Part shown: one piece after another, positions 53,699 through 61,400 of the stretch | How the letters are laid out: each line of letters starts with the position of its first letter | Position numbering within the stretch: position 1 is the first letter of the stretch | Assembly (NCBI GenBank): GCA_949288585.1 | Contig: CASEKR010000030.1 | Location: forward strand, 23,279-87,278 | DNA length: 64,000 nt | DNA from: an uncultured Bacteroides sp. | GTDB lineage: Bacteria > Bacteroidota > Bacteroidia > Bacteroidales > Bacteroidaceae | Direction: 5' to 3' | Notes under the pieces: model-generated | The model's input: the letters and a program-made list of their open reading frames with translations, nothing else | The model's database searches: none | What the model was told of the DNA's origin: nothing | Position numbers and translations under genes: made by a program

Positions 53699-54260
53699 GG
53701 ATGACGTGGGACAGAAGGGCTGCGAGGATGCCTGCGAATATGGCCTTCAAGGCTGCCCCGAACAGTGAGACACGCCGGATATTAGTTTTTTCCTGCCAAT
53801 GGATGGCGCGCTCCAGCATATTGAGTTCGTCACGCAGGATAAGGCGCATCTGCATGTCGTCGTCCACGGACTCCTTGCCGCCGTTTTCCACCGCAAAACA
53901 CTGTGCGTATTCATTGGGTTGCGATTCGCCGAGTTTCCGGCCCAATGGCATGTAATTGCGCGGGTGGATTACTGCCAGCATCAGGGCTGTGGAGATGGCG
54001 GTACCAGCCAACAAGAGGTAGACGGGCAACATTTGCCACAAGGGGGAAGGATGAGTGAAGATGTAGGCGCACAGCAAGGTGAGCAACGTGGCATAGATGG
54101 CTATGATTTTATAGGCCCGCTCCGTGGTTTCGCTGGCTTGCTTGTGATAATCCTCCATCCGTTTCCGGGCGTTTTCATGGAATAACTTGAGGACGTCCAA
54201 CGAGAGGAGAAAGACAGCATCGTCATTCACTTTATAAATCTGAGTAGTGAACTGTTTCAT
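53685..54260 (-). CDS. Three-helix membrane protein on the opposite strand
   Basis: The start at 54260 (MKQFTTQIYKVNDDAVFLLS) follows a promoter at 54285-54292. The 191-residue protein has a long amphipathic N-terminus, two adjacent membrane helices (near residues 54-71 and 76-96), a soluble part, and a C-terminal helix (near 172-191). The layout recalls two-helix effector proteins of phage-defence systems (for example SLATT or Pycsar effectors), but no partner nucleotide cyclase is present. A superinfection-exclusion or lysogenic-conversion role is a guess. Confidence 0.65.
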   Translation of the reverse strand: MKQFTTQIYKVNDDAVFLLSLDVLKLFHENARKRMEDYHKQASETTERAYKIIAIYATLLTLLCAYIFTHPSPLWQMLPVYLLLAGTAISTALMLAVIHPRNYMPLGRKLGESQPNEYAQCFAVENGGKESVDDDMQMRLILRDELNMLERAIHWQEKTNIRRVSLFGAALKAIFAGILAALLSHVILIFL

Positions 54261-54284
54261 AAGTCGAATTGCTTTTGTTTCCTG

Positions 54285-54292
54285 CAAAGGTA
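54285..54292 (-). promoter_or_regulatory. Promoter -7 box of the membrane-protein gene
   Basis: On the minus strand TACCTTTG lies about 25 bases before the start codon at 54260. Confidence 0.65.
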
Positions 54293-54329
54293 CGTATAAA
54301 TTAGTATTAATCAAATAAATAGTGAATGT

Positions 54330-54707
54330 ATGAAGAAATGTTTGTTTTTGATGGCTATCCTGGTGATGCCATTTTTTGTGAGTTGTACAGATGCACAAAA
54401 GATTACCCTGACAAAAGCAGGGATTATCTCGGAGTATTTTGTGAAAGCACGGTTGAAGAATCCCGAGGAAGTGAATTTCTCGGGCGGATATCGCGGAAGT
54501 GAAGAGACGGGCAATAAATTCATGGTCTACCAAAAGGTCTCGACACGGAATGATTTCGGTGTGAGAAAGTCTATGGTCTACAAAATCCACATGATCTATA
54601 AAGGCGGAGAATGGGAGGACAAGAACAACTGGACTTATGACCTTCTGATTATAGAGGAAGTGGATACGGGTAAACAGTACAAATTCTATTCACCAAATGA
54701 TAGATAA
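54330..54707 (+). CDS. Phage-encoded lipoprotein, 125 residues
   Basis: A lipoprotein signal is clear (MKKCLFLMAILVMPFFVSC, Cys at residue 19). The mature part (KNPEEVNFSGGYRGSEETGN) is not recognised. It is divergent from the membrane-protein gene. A surface lipoprotein in an accessory island suggests lysogenic conversion. AT-richer codons set it apart from the virion genes. Confidence 0.75.
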   Translation: MKKCLFLMAILVMPFFVSCTDAQKITLTKAGIISEYFVKARLKNPEEVNFSGGYRGSEETGNKFMVYQKVSTRNDFGVRKSMVYKIHMIYKGGEWEDKNNWTYDLLIIEEVDTGKQYKFYSPNDR

Positions 54708-54716
54708 ATGAAAAGA

Positions 54717-54752
54717 GAAAGGCGGGGATAAAATTCTTCCGCCTTTTTTATT
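54717..54752 (+). terminator. Terminator of the lipoprotein gene
   Basis: AAAGGCGG pairs with CCGCCTTT across a short loop, followed by TTTTA. Confidence 0.82.
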
Positions 54753-54772
54753 GCTTTTCCAAAAACAATCCC

Positions 54773-54998
54773 TACCTTTGCAGTGCTTTCCATTTGATAC
54801 AGGCGACGGATGTTCGCCAACCCTTGCCGGATTGGCCTTTTTTATGGCCAACTTGCAATACATATAGTACCGACCCCCGTGCGGAGCGTTAATGCGCCCG
54901 CTGCCTGTATCAGGTGGAAAGCGACGGGAAAGCGGTACTTTTTTTGTACCCTTCCCGTATATTCATTAACCTATTGTTTCATTTTTAATCGCTTTCCA
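54773..54998 (+). ncRNA. Structured RNA element, copy 2
   Basis: It shares with copy 1 a near-identical 32-base promoter segment (54749-54787). Its stem is GCTTTCCA (54785-54792) with TGGAAAGC (54915-54922), and GATACAGG (54796-54803) with CCTGTATC (54904-54911). The U-loop hairpin TTGGCC...GGCCAA (54832-54851), the TTAAT-loop hairpin (54881-54901), and the pseudoknot CCCGT (54876-54880)/ACGGG (54924-54928) are conserved. GGAAAGCGA (54916-54924) can instead pair with TCGCTTTCC (54989-54997), just before the next start codon. Confidence 0.75.
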
Positions 54999-55001
54999 AA
55001 A

Positions 55002-55244
55002 ATGAAGAAAGAACTGACCCTGGGCACACCCACCGTGCCCGTGCTCCGCATCGATGCGGAGCGATTCCGTGAATTGTTGAACCGTGTGCTCCCGGAGGAG
55101 TGCCAAGTGGAGAACGCCGCAGACTGCTGGTATGTGGGCTGCATCGTGTCGGGCGTGCTGACGATGATGCTGCCGTTCTGCCTGCCGCTGCTGGGGTATT
55201 GCCTGTACCGCGCGAAGAAGGCGGAGAAAGGAGGGGAACGATGA
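55002..55244 (+). CDS. Small membrane protein after RNA element 2
   Basis: The 80-residue protein has a central hydrophobic stretch (CIVSGVLTMMLPFCLPLLGY, near residues 47-67) and a basic end. It may be holin-like, but there is no endolysin beside it. It is the first of three overlapping genes (ATGA at 55241 and 55471) under RNA element 2. Confidence 0.62.
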   Translation: MKKELTLGTPTVPVLRIDAERFRELLNRVLPEECQVENAADCWYVGCIVSGVLTMMLPFCLPLLGYCLYRAKKAEKGGER

Positions 55245-55474
55245 ACGATACGAATGTGAAAATGACGCAGGAGGTGGTGGAAGCCATTCATCGTCTTCAG
55301 GAACAGAATACGGCAGCGGACGCGGTTGACGTGCTGCAACGGTTGATGGTGTTCGTGCTGCGCGAAGAGGGTAACGGCGACGACCGGGAACGGCTGGACC
55401 TGGCTCGTGAAATCATCTGGTTGCAGGACATTATGCGCGCCTTCATCTTGCCGCAGGAAGGAGGTGCACGATGA
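55241..55474 (+). CDS. Small helical protein, 77 residues
   Basis: It is acidic and helical throughout (EVVEAIHRLQEQNTAADAVD). Translation is coupled at both ends by ATGA overlaps. The function is unknown. Confidence 0.6.
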   Translation: MNDTNVKMTQEVVEAIHRLQEQNTAADAVDVLQRLMVFVLREEGNGDDRERLDLAREIIWLQDIMRAFILPQEGGAR

Positions 55475-55701
55475 ACGACGCCGCCATCACCTACCGGTTG
55501 GAACACATCGACAACCTTCGCTACCTGCTGTGCCTGGTGCAGGAACTGTCCGGCGAGACGGGGATGCAGCCCTCGGAACTGGAGTACCACGGCTATACGC
55601 TGACCTATGCCAGGCTCGAGGCGGATGCCGTCATCAAGGGCGCGATGGACGAAGGGGAATACATCGCCCGGAACGTCGTCACGCTGCCCTACGTGTATTG
55701 A
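55471..55701 (+). CDS. Small protein, 76 residues
   Basis: It is the third gene of the coupled set (TYRLEHIDNLRYLLCLVQEL). It is not recognised. A terminator follows at 55738. Confidence 0.6.
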   Translation: MNDAAITYRLEHIDNLRYLLCLVQELSGETGMQPSELEYHGYTLTYARLEADAVIKGAMDEGEYIARNVVTLPYVY

Positions 55702-55737
55702 ACAGGACCTTATCGAACATTTTCTTTATACATTTTG

Positions 55738-55778
55738 GCTCCCGCTTGTCCGCGACGGATGGGCGGGGGCTTTTTTTG
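55738..55778 (+). terminator. Terminator of the three-gene set
   Basis: GGCTCCCGC pairs with GCGGGGGC around an inner TCCG/CGGA stem, followed by TTTTTTT. Confidence 0.85.
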
Positions 55779-55808
55779 TGCTTGGTTATAAAATAATATC
55801 CCATTTTC

Positions 55809-55839
55809 TTGCAGGATATAAAAATATATCCTATCTTTG
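55809..55839 (+). promoter_or_regulatory. Promoter with palindromic operator for the DUF4160/DUF2442 pair
   Basis: TTG (55809-55811), 20 bases, TATCTTTG (55832-55839). The spacer is filled by AGGATATA (55813-55820), AAAA, TATATCCT (55825-55832), a perfect 8-base inverted repeat. A protein bound there would block RNA polymerase, the usual autoregulation in toxin-antitoxin operons. Confidence 0.78.
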
Positions 55840-55864
55840 CAATGAAATCAAAAGAGATAAGGAT

Positions 55865-56101
55865 ATGCCCACAGTATTAGATTTATTCGGATTGAAATTC
55901 ATCATCTTCACGGCAGACCACCAGCCCCCACACTGCCACGTGAAGAGCGCGAACGGGGCGGCCAAGTTCGTCATCAAAGACAAGGTAGAGTGCGTGGGAA
56001 GCACGCTGAAGCCCAAGGAACAGAAGCTGGCCGAATATGTGCTGGAAGAGAACCTGGAGAATATCCGGGAGGCTTGGAAAAGAATCCACGGGGAGTTTTA
56101 A
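55865..56101 (+). CDS. DUF4160 protein
   Basis: The 78-residue protein (MPTVLDLFGLKFIIFTADHQ, then PPHCHVKSANGAAKFVIKDK) has the DUF4160 motif PPHxHV. DUF4160 genes are often paired with DUF2442 genes, as here, in what look like toxin-antitoxin loci. The biochemical activity is unknown. Confidence 0.82.
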   Translation: MPTVLDLFGLKFIIFTADHQPPHCHVKSANGAAKFVIKDKVECVGSTLKPKEQKLAEYVLEENLENIREAWKRIHGEF

Positions 56102-56117
56102 GGGCTCCCCTTTTTTG
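56090..56117 (+). terminator. Terminator inside the DUF4160/DUF2442 pair
   Basis: GGGGAG (56090-56095) pairs with CTCCCC (56105-56110), followed by seven T. It overlaps the DUF4160 stop and could reduce expression of the second gene. Confidence 0.75.
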
Positions 56118-56142
56118 ACCAAACAAAAGGAAGGAGGCAGTT

Positions 56143-56565
56143 ATGAATGAAATGAAAATCAGGAAACTGTGGTTCGCAGACGGTCGCATCTATGTGACCA
56201 CAGACAAGGGAGAAACTCTGTACCAGTCGCTGAAATTCTATCCGCGCCTGCTGACGGCCACGGACGAACAGCGGCAGGCTTACGAGTTATGGGAATACGG
56301 CATCCGCTGGGACGCATTGGACGAAGACATGAGCTACGAAAGTTTCTACTACGACGACACGAAGGAGGTGCAGCCGGGCATTCAGGACGTGTTCCTGTCG
56401 CATCCGGAACTGAACATCTCCGCCGTGGCGAGACGGATGGGTATCCAGCAGAGCCTGCTGGCCAGCTACATCAAGGGCACCAAGATGCCTTCGCCCGAGA
56501 GACGAAAGTTGATACGGGACACGTTGCGCCAGATTGGCAAGGAACTGGAAGCAGTGGAACTGTAA
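56143..56565 (+). CDS. DUF2442 protein with C-terminal helix-turn-helix
   Basis: The 140-residue protein has a DUF2442-like N-terminus (KLWFADGRIYVTTDKGETLY, then FYPRLLTATDEQRQ) and a helix-turn-helix (NISAVARRMGIQQSLLASYI, near residues 90-110). It is the likely DNA-binding partner, and repressor of the shared promoter at 55809. Confidence 0.8.
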   Translation: MNEMKIRKLWFADGRIYVTTDKGETLYQSLKFYPRLLTATDEQRQAYELWEYGIRWDALDEDMSYESFYYDDTKEVQPGIQDVFLSHPELNISAVARRMGIQQSLLASYIKGTKMPSPERRKLIRDTLRQIGKELEAVEL

Positions 56566-56592
56566 GGATACATTCCTTCTCTATTCTATTGG

Positions 56593-56626
56593 GAGGCTTC
56601 CCCACACAGGGGCAGCCTCTTTTTTT
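56593..56626 (+). terminator. Terminator of the DUF2442 gene
   Basis: GAGGCTTCCCC pairs with GGGGCAGCCTC, followed by TTTTTTTT. Confidence 0.88.
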
Positions 56627-56655
56627 GTGTCCTTTCCGGCGGAAGCGTCCGCCTG

Positions 56656-56663
56656 TATCTTTG
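56656..56663 (+). promoter_or_regulatory. Promoter -7 box of the late virion genes
   Basis: TATCTTTG lies 27 bases before the start at 56690 and directly follows the island's last terminator. Confidence 0.65.
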
Positions 56664-56689
56664 TGGCGTTATCTTATAACCTGACAGAT

Positions 56690-57118
56690 ATGAGAAGTCA
56701 AGAGAGTGAGGAACTGAAGCTGCTGTTCATCGAGGAGGAACTGAGCCAGCACGGGGAGTGGCTGGCGGACGTGCTGACGGAGGCCATCGAGAAGCGGAAG
56801 CTGCGGCAGACGGACAGCCTGCTGCACAGCATCGACTATGATAGCTTCCACGAGGGGAAGAACCCGGGCGTGAAGTTCTCCTTCCTGAGCTATGGCCGCG
56901 CCGTGGACATCAGCGCGTACAAGCGGAACCGCCATAAGGTGAACACGATGGAAGTCGTGTGGGGACAGAAGCAGAATACGATGAAAAAGAAAAACTGGTA
57001 TGCAAGGAATATGTACAGCGGGTATTACAAGCTGGTGTCCCGCATCATGTACGGCCTCTCCGACCACGAAATCGAGCGGCTGAAAGGCATCTTGGCGAAC
57101 CGCAAGGCAACATCCTGA
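56690..57118 (+). CDS. Phage neck/tail-completion-like protein
   Basis: The 142-residue protein (QTDSLLHSIDYDSFHEGKNP, later KKKNWYARNMYSGYYKLVSR) resembles HK97 gp10-type neck proteins in size and pattern. It opens the portal-to-tail gene run. Confidence 0.55.
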   Translation: MRSQESEELKLLFIEEELSQHGEWLADVLTEAIEKRKLRQTDSLLHSIDYDSFHEGKNPGVKFSFLSYGRAVDISAYKRNRHKVNTMEVVWGQKQNTMKKKNWYARNMYSGYYKLVSRIMYGLSDHEIERLKGILANRKATS

Positions 57119-57159
57119 CTACTGATTACCAACTACTGACTACTAACTACTGAAAAAAT

Positions 57160-58503
57160 ATGGAAAAGATAGGCAAATTCTCATTCGTGGATACCGCCGC
57201 CGGCCATTACGCCATCGCGATGGACTGGAGCGCGTCGATGTCGCAGTTCTTCGACCTGGGCGGCGAGAACTGGGACGGGGACCCGGTCTCCGTGGCGGGC
57301 GAACGGGTGGTGCCGTGGGGCAAGGACAACAACCTGCCGAACGCGGTGCGCAACCTGCTCGAAAGGAACAACCTCGGACCGGGCATCCTGGACCGGAAGA
57401 CGGGACTGCTGTACGGGCAGGGGCCTGCCTTGTATCGCACCGTCATCGAGGGCAACGAGCGGGTGCAGCAATGGGTGGACGACCCGGAGATACAGGCGTG
57501 GCTCGATTCGTGGGACTACAAGGCGTTTGTCCGCGCCGCCTTGGTGGAGTACACCCACCTGAACGGGGTGTTCGTCCGCTACCGGATGGGGCGCGGCGTG
57601 CGCATCGGGCGGCCTTGGGTGGCGCGGCTGGAGTGCCTGCCCTCGGCGTTCTGCCGCCTGGTGTGGCCGGAGAACGACAGCCGGATGCTGGAGGACGTGC
57701 GGAATGTGCTGGTGGGCGATTTCGACTCGTTCCGCAGCACGACGTTCCGGCGGTTCCCGGTGTTCGACAAGTGGAACCCGGCGCGGCACGAGGCGGCGGT
57801 GCGCTACCACTCGATGCGCAGCTTCGGGCGCAACATGTATGCGATTTCTTGCTTCTACGGCTCCATCCCGTGGCTGGAGAACGCCAACGACCTGCCGCGC
57901 ATCATCCGGCACCTGAATGAGAACATGATAGCGGCGGCCTACGTGGTGCACGCGCCGAACCTGTATTGGCAGGAGATGCGCGACCAGATCCAGGAGATGC
58001 ACCCGGACTGGACGATGGAGCAGCTGAAGAAGGAGGAAGCCAAGCTGAAGGACCGCCTGACACAGCAGATTGCGGACGTGATGGCGGGCAAGAACAACGC
58101 GGGCAAGTTTTTCAGTTGCGTGGACTTCACGGATGAATACGGGCACGCCCAGTCGTGGAAGATTGAACCCATCGAGATGAACATCGACAAGTACATCGAG
58201 GCGCAGGCGAAGATTTCGCGCATCGCGGACAGCAGCACCACGAGCGGCTTCGGGCTATCCCCCGCCTTGGCGAACATCATCATCGACGGGAAGAGCGACA
58301 GCGGCAGCCAGATGCTCTATGCGCTGAAGATATTCTACGGGGCGGACACGCAGATTGCCGAGGACATCGCGCTGGAGGCCATCAACGACGCGATACGCAT
58401 CAACTTCCCGGAGAAGAAAGGGGTGTTCCTGGGGCTGTACCGGAAGGTGATCAACAAGGAGGACAACGTGACGGCGGGGGAAAGGGCGACGAACCAGGTT
58501 TAG
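57160..58503 (+). CDS. Portal protein
   Basis: The 447-residue protein has WGKDNNLPNAVRNLLERNNL, GILDRKTGLLYGQGPALYRT, then ENMIAAAYVVHAPNLYWQEM, and a C-terminal part with SGFGLSPALANIIIDGKSDS. This matches portal proteins of Bacteroides phages in size and motif order. It forms the ring for DNA entry. It is separated from the terminase by the accessory island. Confidence 0.75.
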   Translation: MEKIGKFSFVDTAAGHYAIAMDWSASMSQFFDLGGENWDGDPVSVAGERVVPWGKDNNLPNAVRNLLERNNLGPGILDRKTGLLYGQGPALYRTVIEGNERVQQWVDDPEIQAWLDSWDYKAFVRAALVEYTHLNGVFVRYRMGRGVRIGRPWVARLECLPSAFCRLVWPENDSRMLEDVRNVLVGDFDSFRSTTFRRFPVFDKWNPARHEAAVRYHSMRSFGRNMYAISCFYGSIPWLENANDLPRIIRHLNENMIAAAYVVHAPNLYWQEMRDQIQEMHPDWTMEQLKKEEAKLKDRLTQQIADVMAGKNNAGKFFSCVDFTDEYGHAQSWKIEPIEMNIDKYIEAQAKISRIADSSTTSGFGLSPALANIIIDGKSDSGSQMLYALKIFYGADTQIAEDIALEAINDAIRINFPEKKGVFLGLYRKVINKEDNVTAGERATNQV

Positions 58504-58527
58504 GAAATTGAGAATTGAAAATTGAAA

Positions 58528-59358
58528 ATGAAGAAAGAAAAGAACATCGAGTTCCCCGACTGCTGGGAAGAGGTGTCGCCCGAAGAATGGGTGATGCTGC
58601 TGGGGCTGCGCTACAAGCTGATGACGCAGCGGGGTGTGAGCCTGACGGACGTGAAAAGGGCGTGGTGCGCCTACGTGCTGAAGAGCCGGGGCGTGAAAGT
58701 GCGGGGCACGGAGGGGATGCTGCTGGTGGACCGGCTGGCGGACACGCTGGAATGGATGTGGCTGGTGGATGATGAAGCGGGGTGCATTTCCCTGCGCTTC
58801 GACACGACCCGGAACCTGTTGCCGGTGTGGAAAGAACTGCGCGGGCCGCAGAGCCACGGCGGGGACCTGACATTCGGCGAGTTCCGGGCGGCGACGGCGG
58901 CGATGAACCTGTACACCGAAGACCACCTGCCGAGCGACCTGCTGGCACTGGTGGCGGTGCTCTACCGCTTTCCGGACCCGGCGACGGGGAAGCGGGCGCC
59001 CTTCGACCCGGACGACCTGCCAACGCTGATGCGGGACGTGCAGCGGGTGATGCCGGACTGGCTGCAGTGGGGTATCTACGCCTGGTTCGCGCGGTTCTGC
59101 GAATACCTGCTGACGGGGGAGTTCATCATCGACGGGCAGACGGTGACCTTCGCCCCGGTGTTCGGGCGGCGGGACAAGGACGGGGAGCGGCCATCGGGGC
59201 AAGACCTGGGGCTGAACAGCATCCTCTACACGGTGGCCGAGAGCGGGGTGTTCGGCACCGCCATGGAGACAGACCGCACGCCGCTGTTGCGCGTGCTGCT
59301 GAAGCTGCTGGACGACAAGCAGCGGGCGGACGAGCTGATGAAGCGATACAAACATTAA
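58528..59358 (+). CDS. Unknown virion-cluster protein, 276 residues
   Basis: The ATG at 58528 is used; the frame also has TTG at 58522. The protein (EVSPEEWVMLLGLRYKLMTQ, later DWLQWGIYAWFARFCEYLLT) is helical. It lies between the portal and tail genes and may be an assembly or connector protein. Confidence 0.62.
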   Translation: MKKEKNIEFPDCWEEVSPEEWVMLLGLRYKLMTQRGVSLTDVKRAWCAYVLKSRGVKVRGTEGMLLVDRLADTLEWMWLVDDEAGCISLRFDTTRNLLPVWKELRGPQSHGGDLTFGEFRAATAAMNLYTEDHLPSDLLALVAVLYRFPDPATGKRAPFDPDDLPTLMRDVQRVMPDWLQWGIYAWFARFCEYLLTGEFIIDGQTVTFAPVFGRRDKDGERPSGQDLGLNSILYTVAESGVFGTAMETDRTPLLRVLLKLLDDKQRADELMKRYKH

Positions 59359-59377
59359 CCATTAACCATCAACCATC

Positions 59378-60283
59378 ATGTCATTACTCATCGAATCGAG
59401 CGAACAGCTTCGCGCCCTGACGGGCAACTACTACGCCAACAACGATTTCCAGAAGGTGCAGGGCGACATCGAACAGGCCACGGACGAACTGGGGCGGCTC
59501 ATCGGCTACGCCCTCATCGCCAAGGCGGAACAGGCCGAGGAGGGCGACCGCCTGCGGTTACTTTTGCAACGACCCATCGCCATCCTGGCTTGCCTGCGGC
59601 TCTACCAGAAGAATGACTTGAGCCACGAGGACGACGGGCGCAAGTTCAAGGTATCCACCGACGGGGGCGACAAGCTGCCGTGGGAGTGGCAACTGGACCG
59701 CGACGACGCCCTGCAACTGGAGGCCTACTTCCGCGCCGTGGATTCGCTGGTGGACTACCTGGACGCCGAGAAGCCGGAGGAGTGGACTTCTTCGCGCCTG
59801 TACCGCGACACGCGCACCCTGATTGTGCGCAACGCCGGGGAGATGGACCGCTACTTCCCCATCCAGCGCAGCGGGCGGACGTACCTGCTGCTGGTGCCCT
59901 TCCTCCGCGAGGCGCAGGTGATGACGGTGCAGGACGCCTATGGGACGGGCTGGAAAGACCTCTTGGACGAGGACTTGGACACGGAAGAATCTGCCGCCCA
60001 CTATGCGGCGGCGATGGCCACCTGTCTCCTGGCAATGGCCACGGCGTTGACGCGCTTGCCGCTGAAGCTGCTGCCCTGCGGCGTGGTGCGCGGCTACCTG
60101 GCGGAGAGCGGGATGCGCGAAAGCGAGCCTGCTACGCTGGACGACGTGCAGAGGGCAGCCGACTGGATGCGGGCAGATGCCGCACGCTGGGTGGACAAGA
60201 TGAAGCGGGCAAGGGACGGGCAGGCGCCGGACTATGAACTGCTGCCCCGCAACCACCCGCGCCGCAAGTGGTGCAGGCTGTGA
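59378..60283 (+). CDS. Unknown virion-cluster protein, DUF6712-like
   Basis: The 301-residue protein (LLIESSEQLRALTGNYYANN, later RSGRTYLLLVPFLREAQVMT) resembles, from memory, DUF6712 proteins of Bacteroides prophages. An ACCATTAACCATCAACCATC leader precedes it. Confidence 0.62.
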   Translation: MSLLIESSEQLRALTGNYYANNDFQKVQGDIEQATDELGRLIGYALIAKAEQAEEGDRLRLLLQRPIAILACLRLYQKNDLSHEDDGRKFKVSTDGGDKLPWEWQLDRDDALQLEAYFRAVDSLVDYLDAEKPEEWTSSRLYRDTRTLIVRNAGEMDRYFPIQRSGRTYLLLVPFLREAQVMTVQDAYGTGWKDLLDEDLDTEESAAHYAAAMATCLLAMATALTRLPLKLLPCGVVRGYLAESGMRESEPATLDDVQRAADWMRADAARWVDKMKRARDGQAPDYELLPRNHPRRKWCRL

Positions 60284-60286
60284 AGA

Positions 60287-60340
60287 CTCCTGCGTCAGGA
60301 GACCGCCTCTCCTGCGTTAGGAGGCAAACGCTCCCCGATG
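60287..60340. repeat. 22-base tandem array with CTCCTGCGTYAGGAG cores
   Basis: CTCCTGCGTCAGGAG starts at 60287, CTCCTGCGTTAGGAG at 60309, and a partial CTCC at 60331, 22 bases apart. Each full core is a hairpin (CTCCT/AGGAG). Confidence 0.8.
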
Positions 60341-60385
60341 GCTGCCGAAATTCATCATTCTTCATTCATCATTCATCATAAAAAA

Positions 60386-61369
60386 ATGAACGTAATACAG
60401 AGACCAAGAACCCGCGAGTTCTGCGCCACCATGCAGGACTACATCATCGACACCGACTCCACCATCACTTTCGCCGTGGAGTACGGGGGCAAAAAGATAT
60501 TGGAAGAAGAGTATGTGCCCGACGCGCAGGACCAAGTGCGCGTCCGCCGCCTGGGCCGATTCTGCGAACTGGCCCTGTGGGGCGTGTGGTGCACGGGCGA
60601 ACTGCAGTGGCAACTCTCTGCCGCAGGTACCTTCTCGTTCTACATCGACGGGACGAAAGACTCGGAATCGCTCGTCATGTACAGCCGCCTGCAGACCCGC
60701 AAGAGCGCCGACGCGCCGGGCGTCTTGACTGAAGTGTCGCAGAAGGTGACGCGCCCCGGTGTGCCGGAATATGCCAGCGGGTTCAGCCACGCCGGAGGCT
60801 ACATCTTGTCGGGCATCACGCCGGAAGGGACGGAGAAGGACACGGTGGTGCAGGTGGAGAAGCAGGGGGAAGCCCCCTTCACGGCGGACGTGTCCTACAA
60901 CCGTGCCTGCACCCTGCTGGAGGCGTCAGCCTTGCAGAGTTACAAGATACACTTCAACGGAGGCGCGCTGGAGTTCCTGGTCGACCAGTCGAAGTATGCC
61001 GACCTCCGCGTCTTCCGCTTCAAGAACGTCTACGACATGCCCGAGGCCCTCTGCTGCACGGGCGGTCTGTCCGTGGCCGGTTCCAGCGAGGACACGACGG
61101 GGTACCTCTGGGGCGTGGAGCGCAAGTTCGCCCTGAAGGTGACGGACGAATACACCGCCGTCAGCGGCCCCGTCTATCTCCGGCAGGAATACAAGCTGTG
61201 GCACAACTTGCTCAATGCCCGCGAGGCGGCCATACTCTGCGGGGACGACTGGCTGCCCATCGTCGTGAGCAAACAGAAGCTGGAGCATGACTTCCGGCGC
61301 AGCGCGATGGCCACGGTGGAGTTCTCGTTCCGCCTGGCCGACCCCGCACAGAATGGGATGATCGAATAA
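60386..61369 (+). CDS. Unknown tail-region protein, 327 residues
   Basis: The start at 60386 follows an ATTCATCATTC leader. The beta-rich protein (TFAVEYGGKKILEEEYVPDA, later ALEFLVDQSKYADLRVFRFK) fits a virion surface or tail component. No family is recognised. Confidence 0.62.
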   Translation: MNVIQRPRTREFCATMQDYIIDTDSTITFAVEYGGKKILEEEYVPDAQDQVRVRRLGRFCELALWGVWCTGELQWQLSAAGTFSFYIDGTKDSESLVMYSRLQTRKSADAPGVLTEVSQKVTRPGVPEYASGFSHAGGYILSGITPEGTEKDTVVQVEKQGEAPFTADVSYNRACTLLEASALQSYKIHFNGGALEFLVDQSKYADLRVFRFKNVYDMPEALCCTGGLSVAGSSEDTTGYLWGVERKFALKVTDEYTAVSGPVYLRQEYKLWHNLLNAREAAILCGDDWLPIVVSKQKLEHDFRRSAMATVEFSFRLADPAQNGMIE

Positions 61370-61400
61370 GGCTATTACTAACTACTAACTACTGACTACT

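Noticed and set aside
54749-55002. RNA element 2 as a simple insertion flanked by direct repeats (GCTTTTCCAAAAA and GCTTTCCAAAAA)
   Set aside because: Copy 1 lacks a matching downstream repeat, and the internal stems and loops are conserved between copies, which an insertion alone would not explain. The possibility is not fully excluded.
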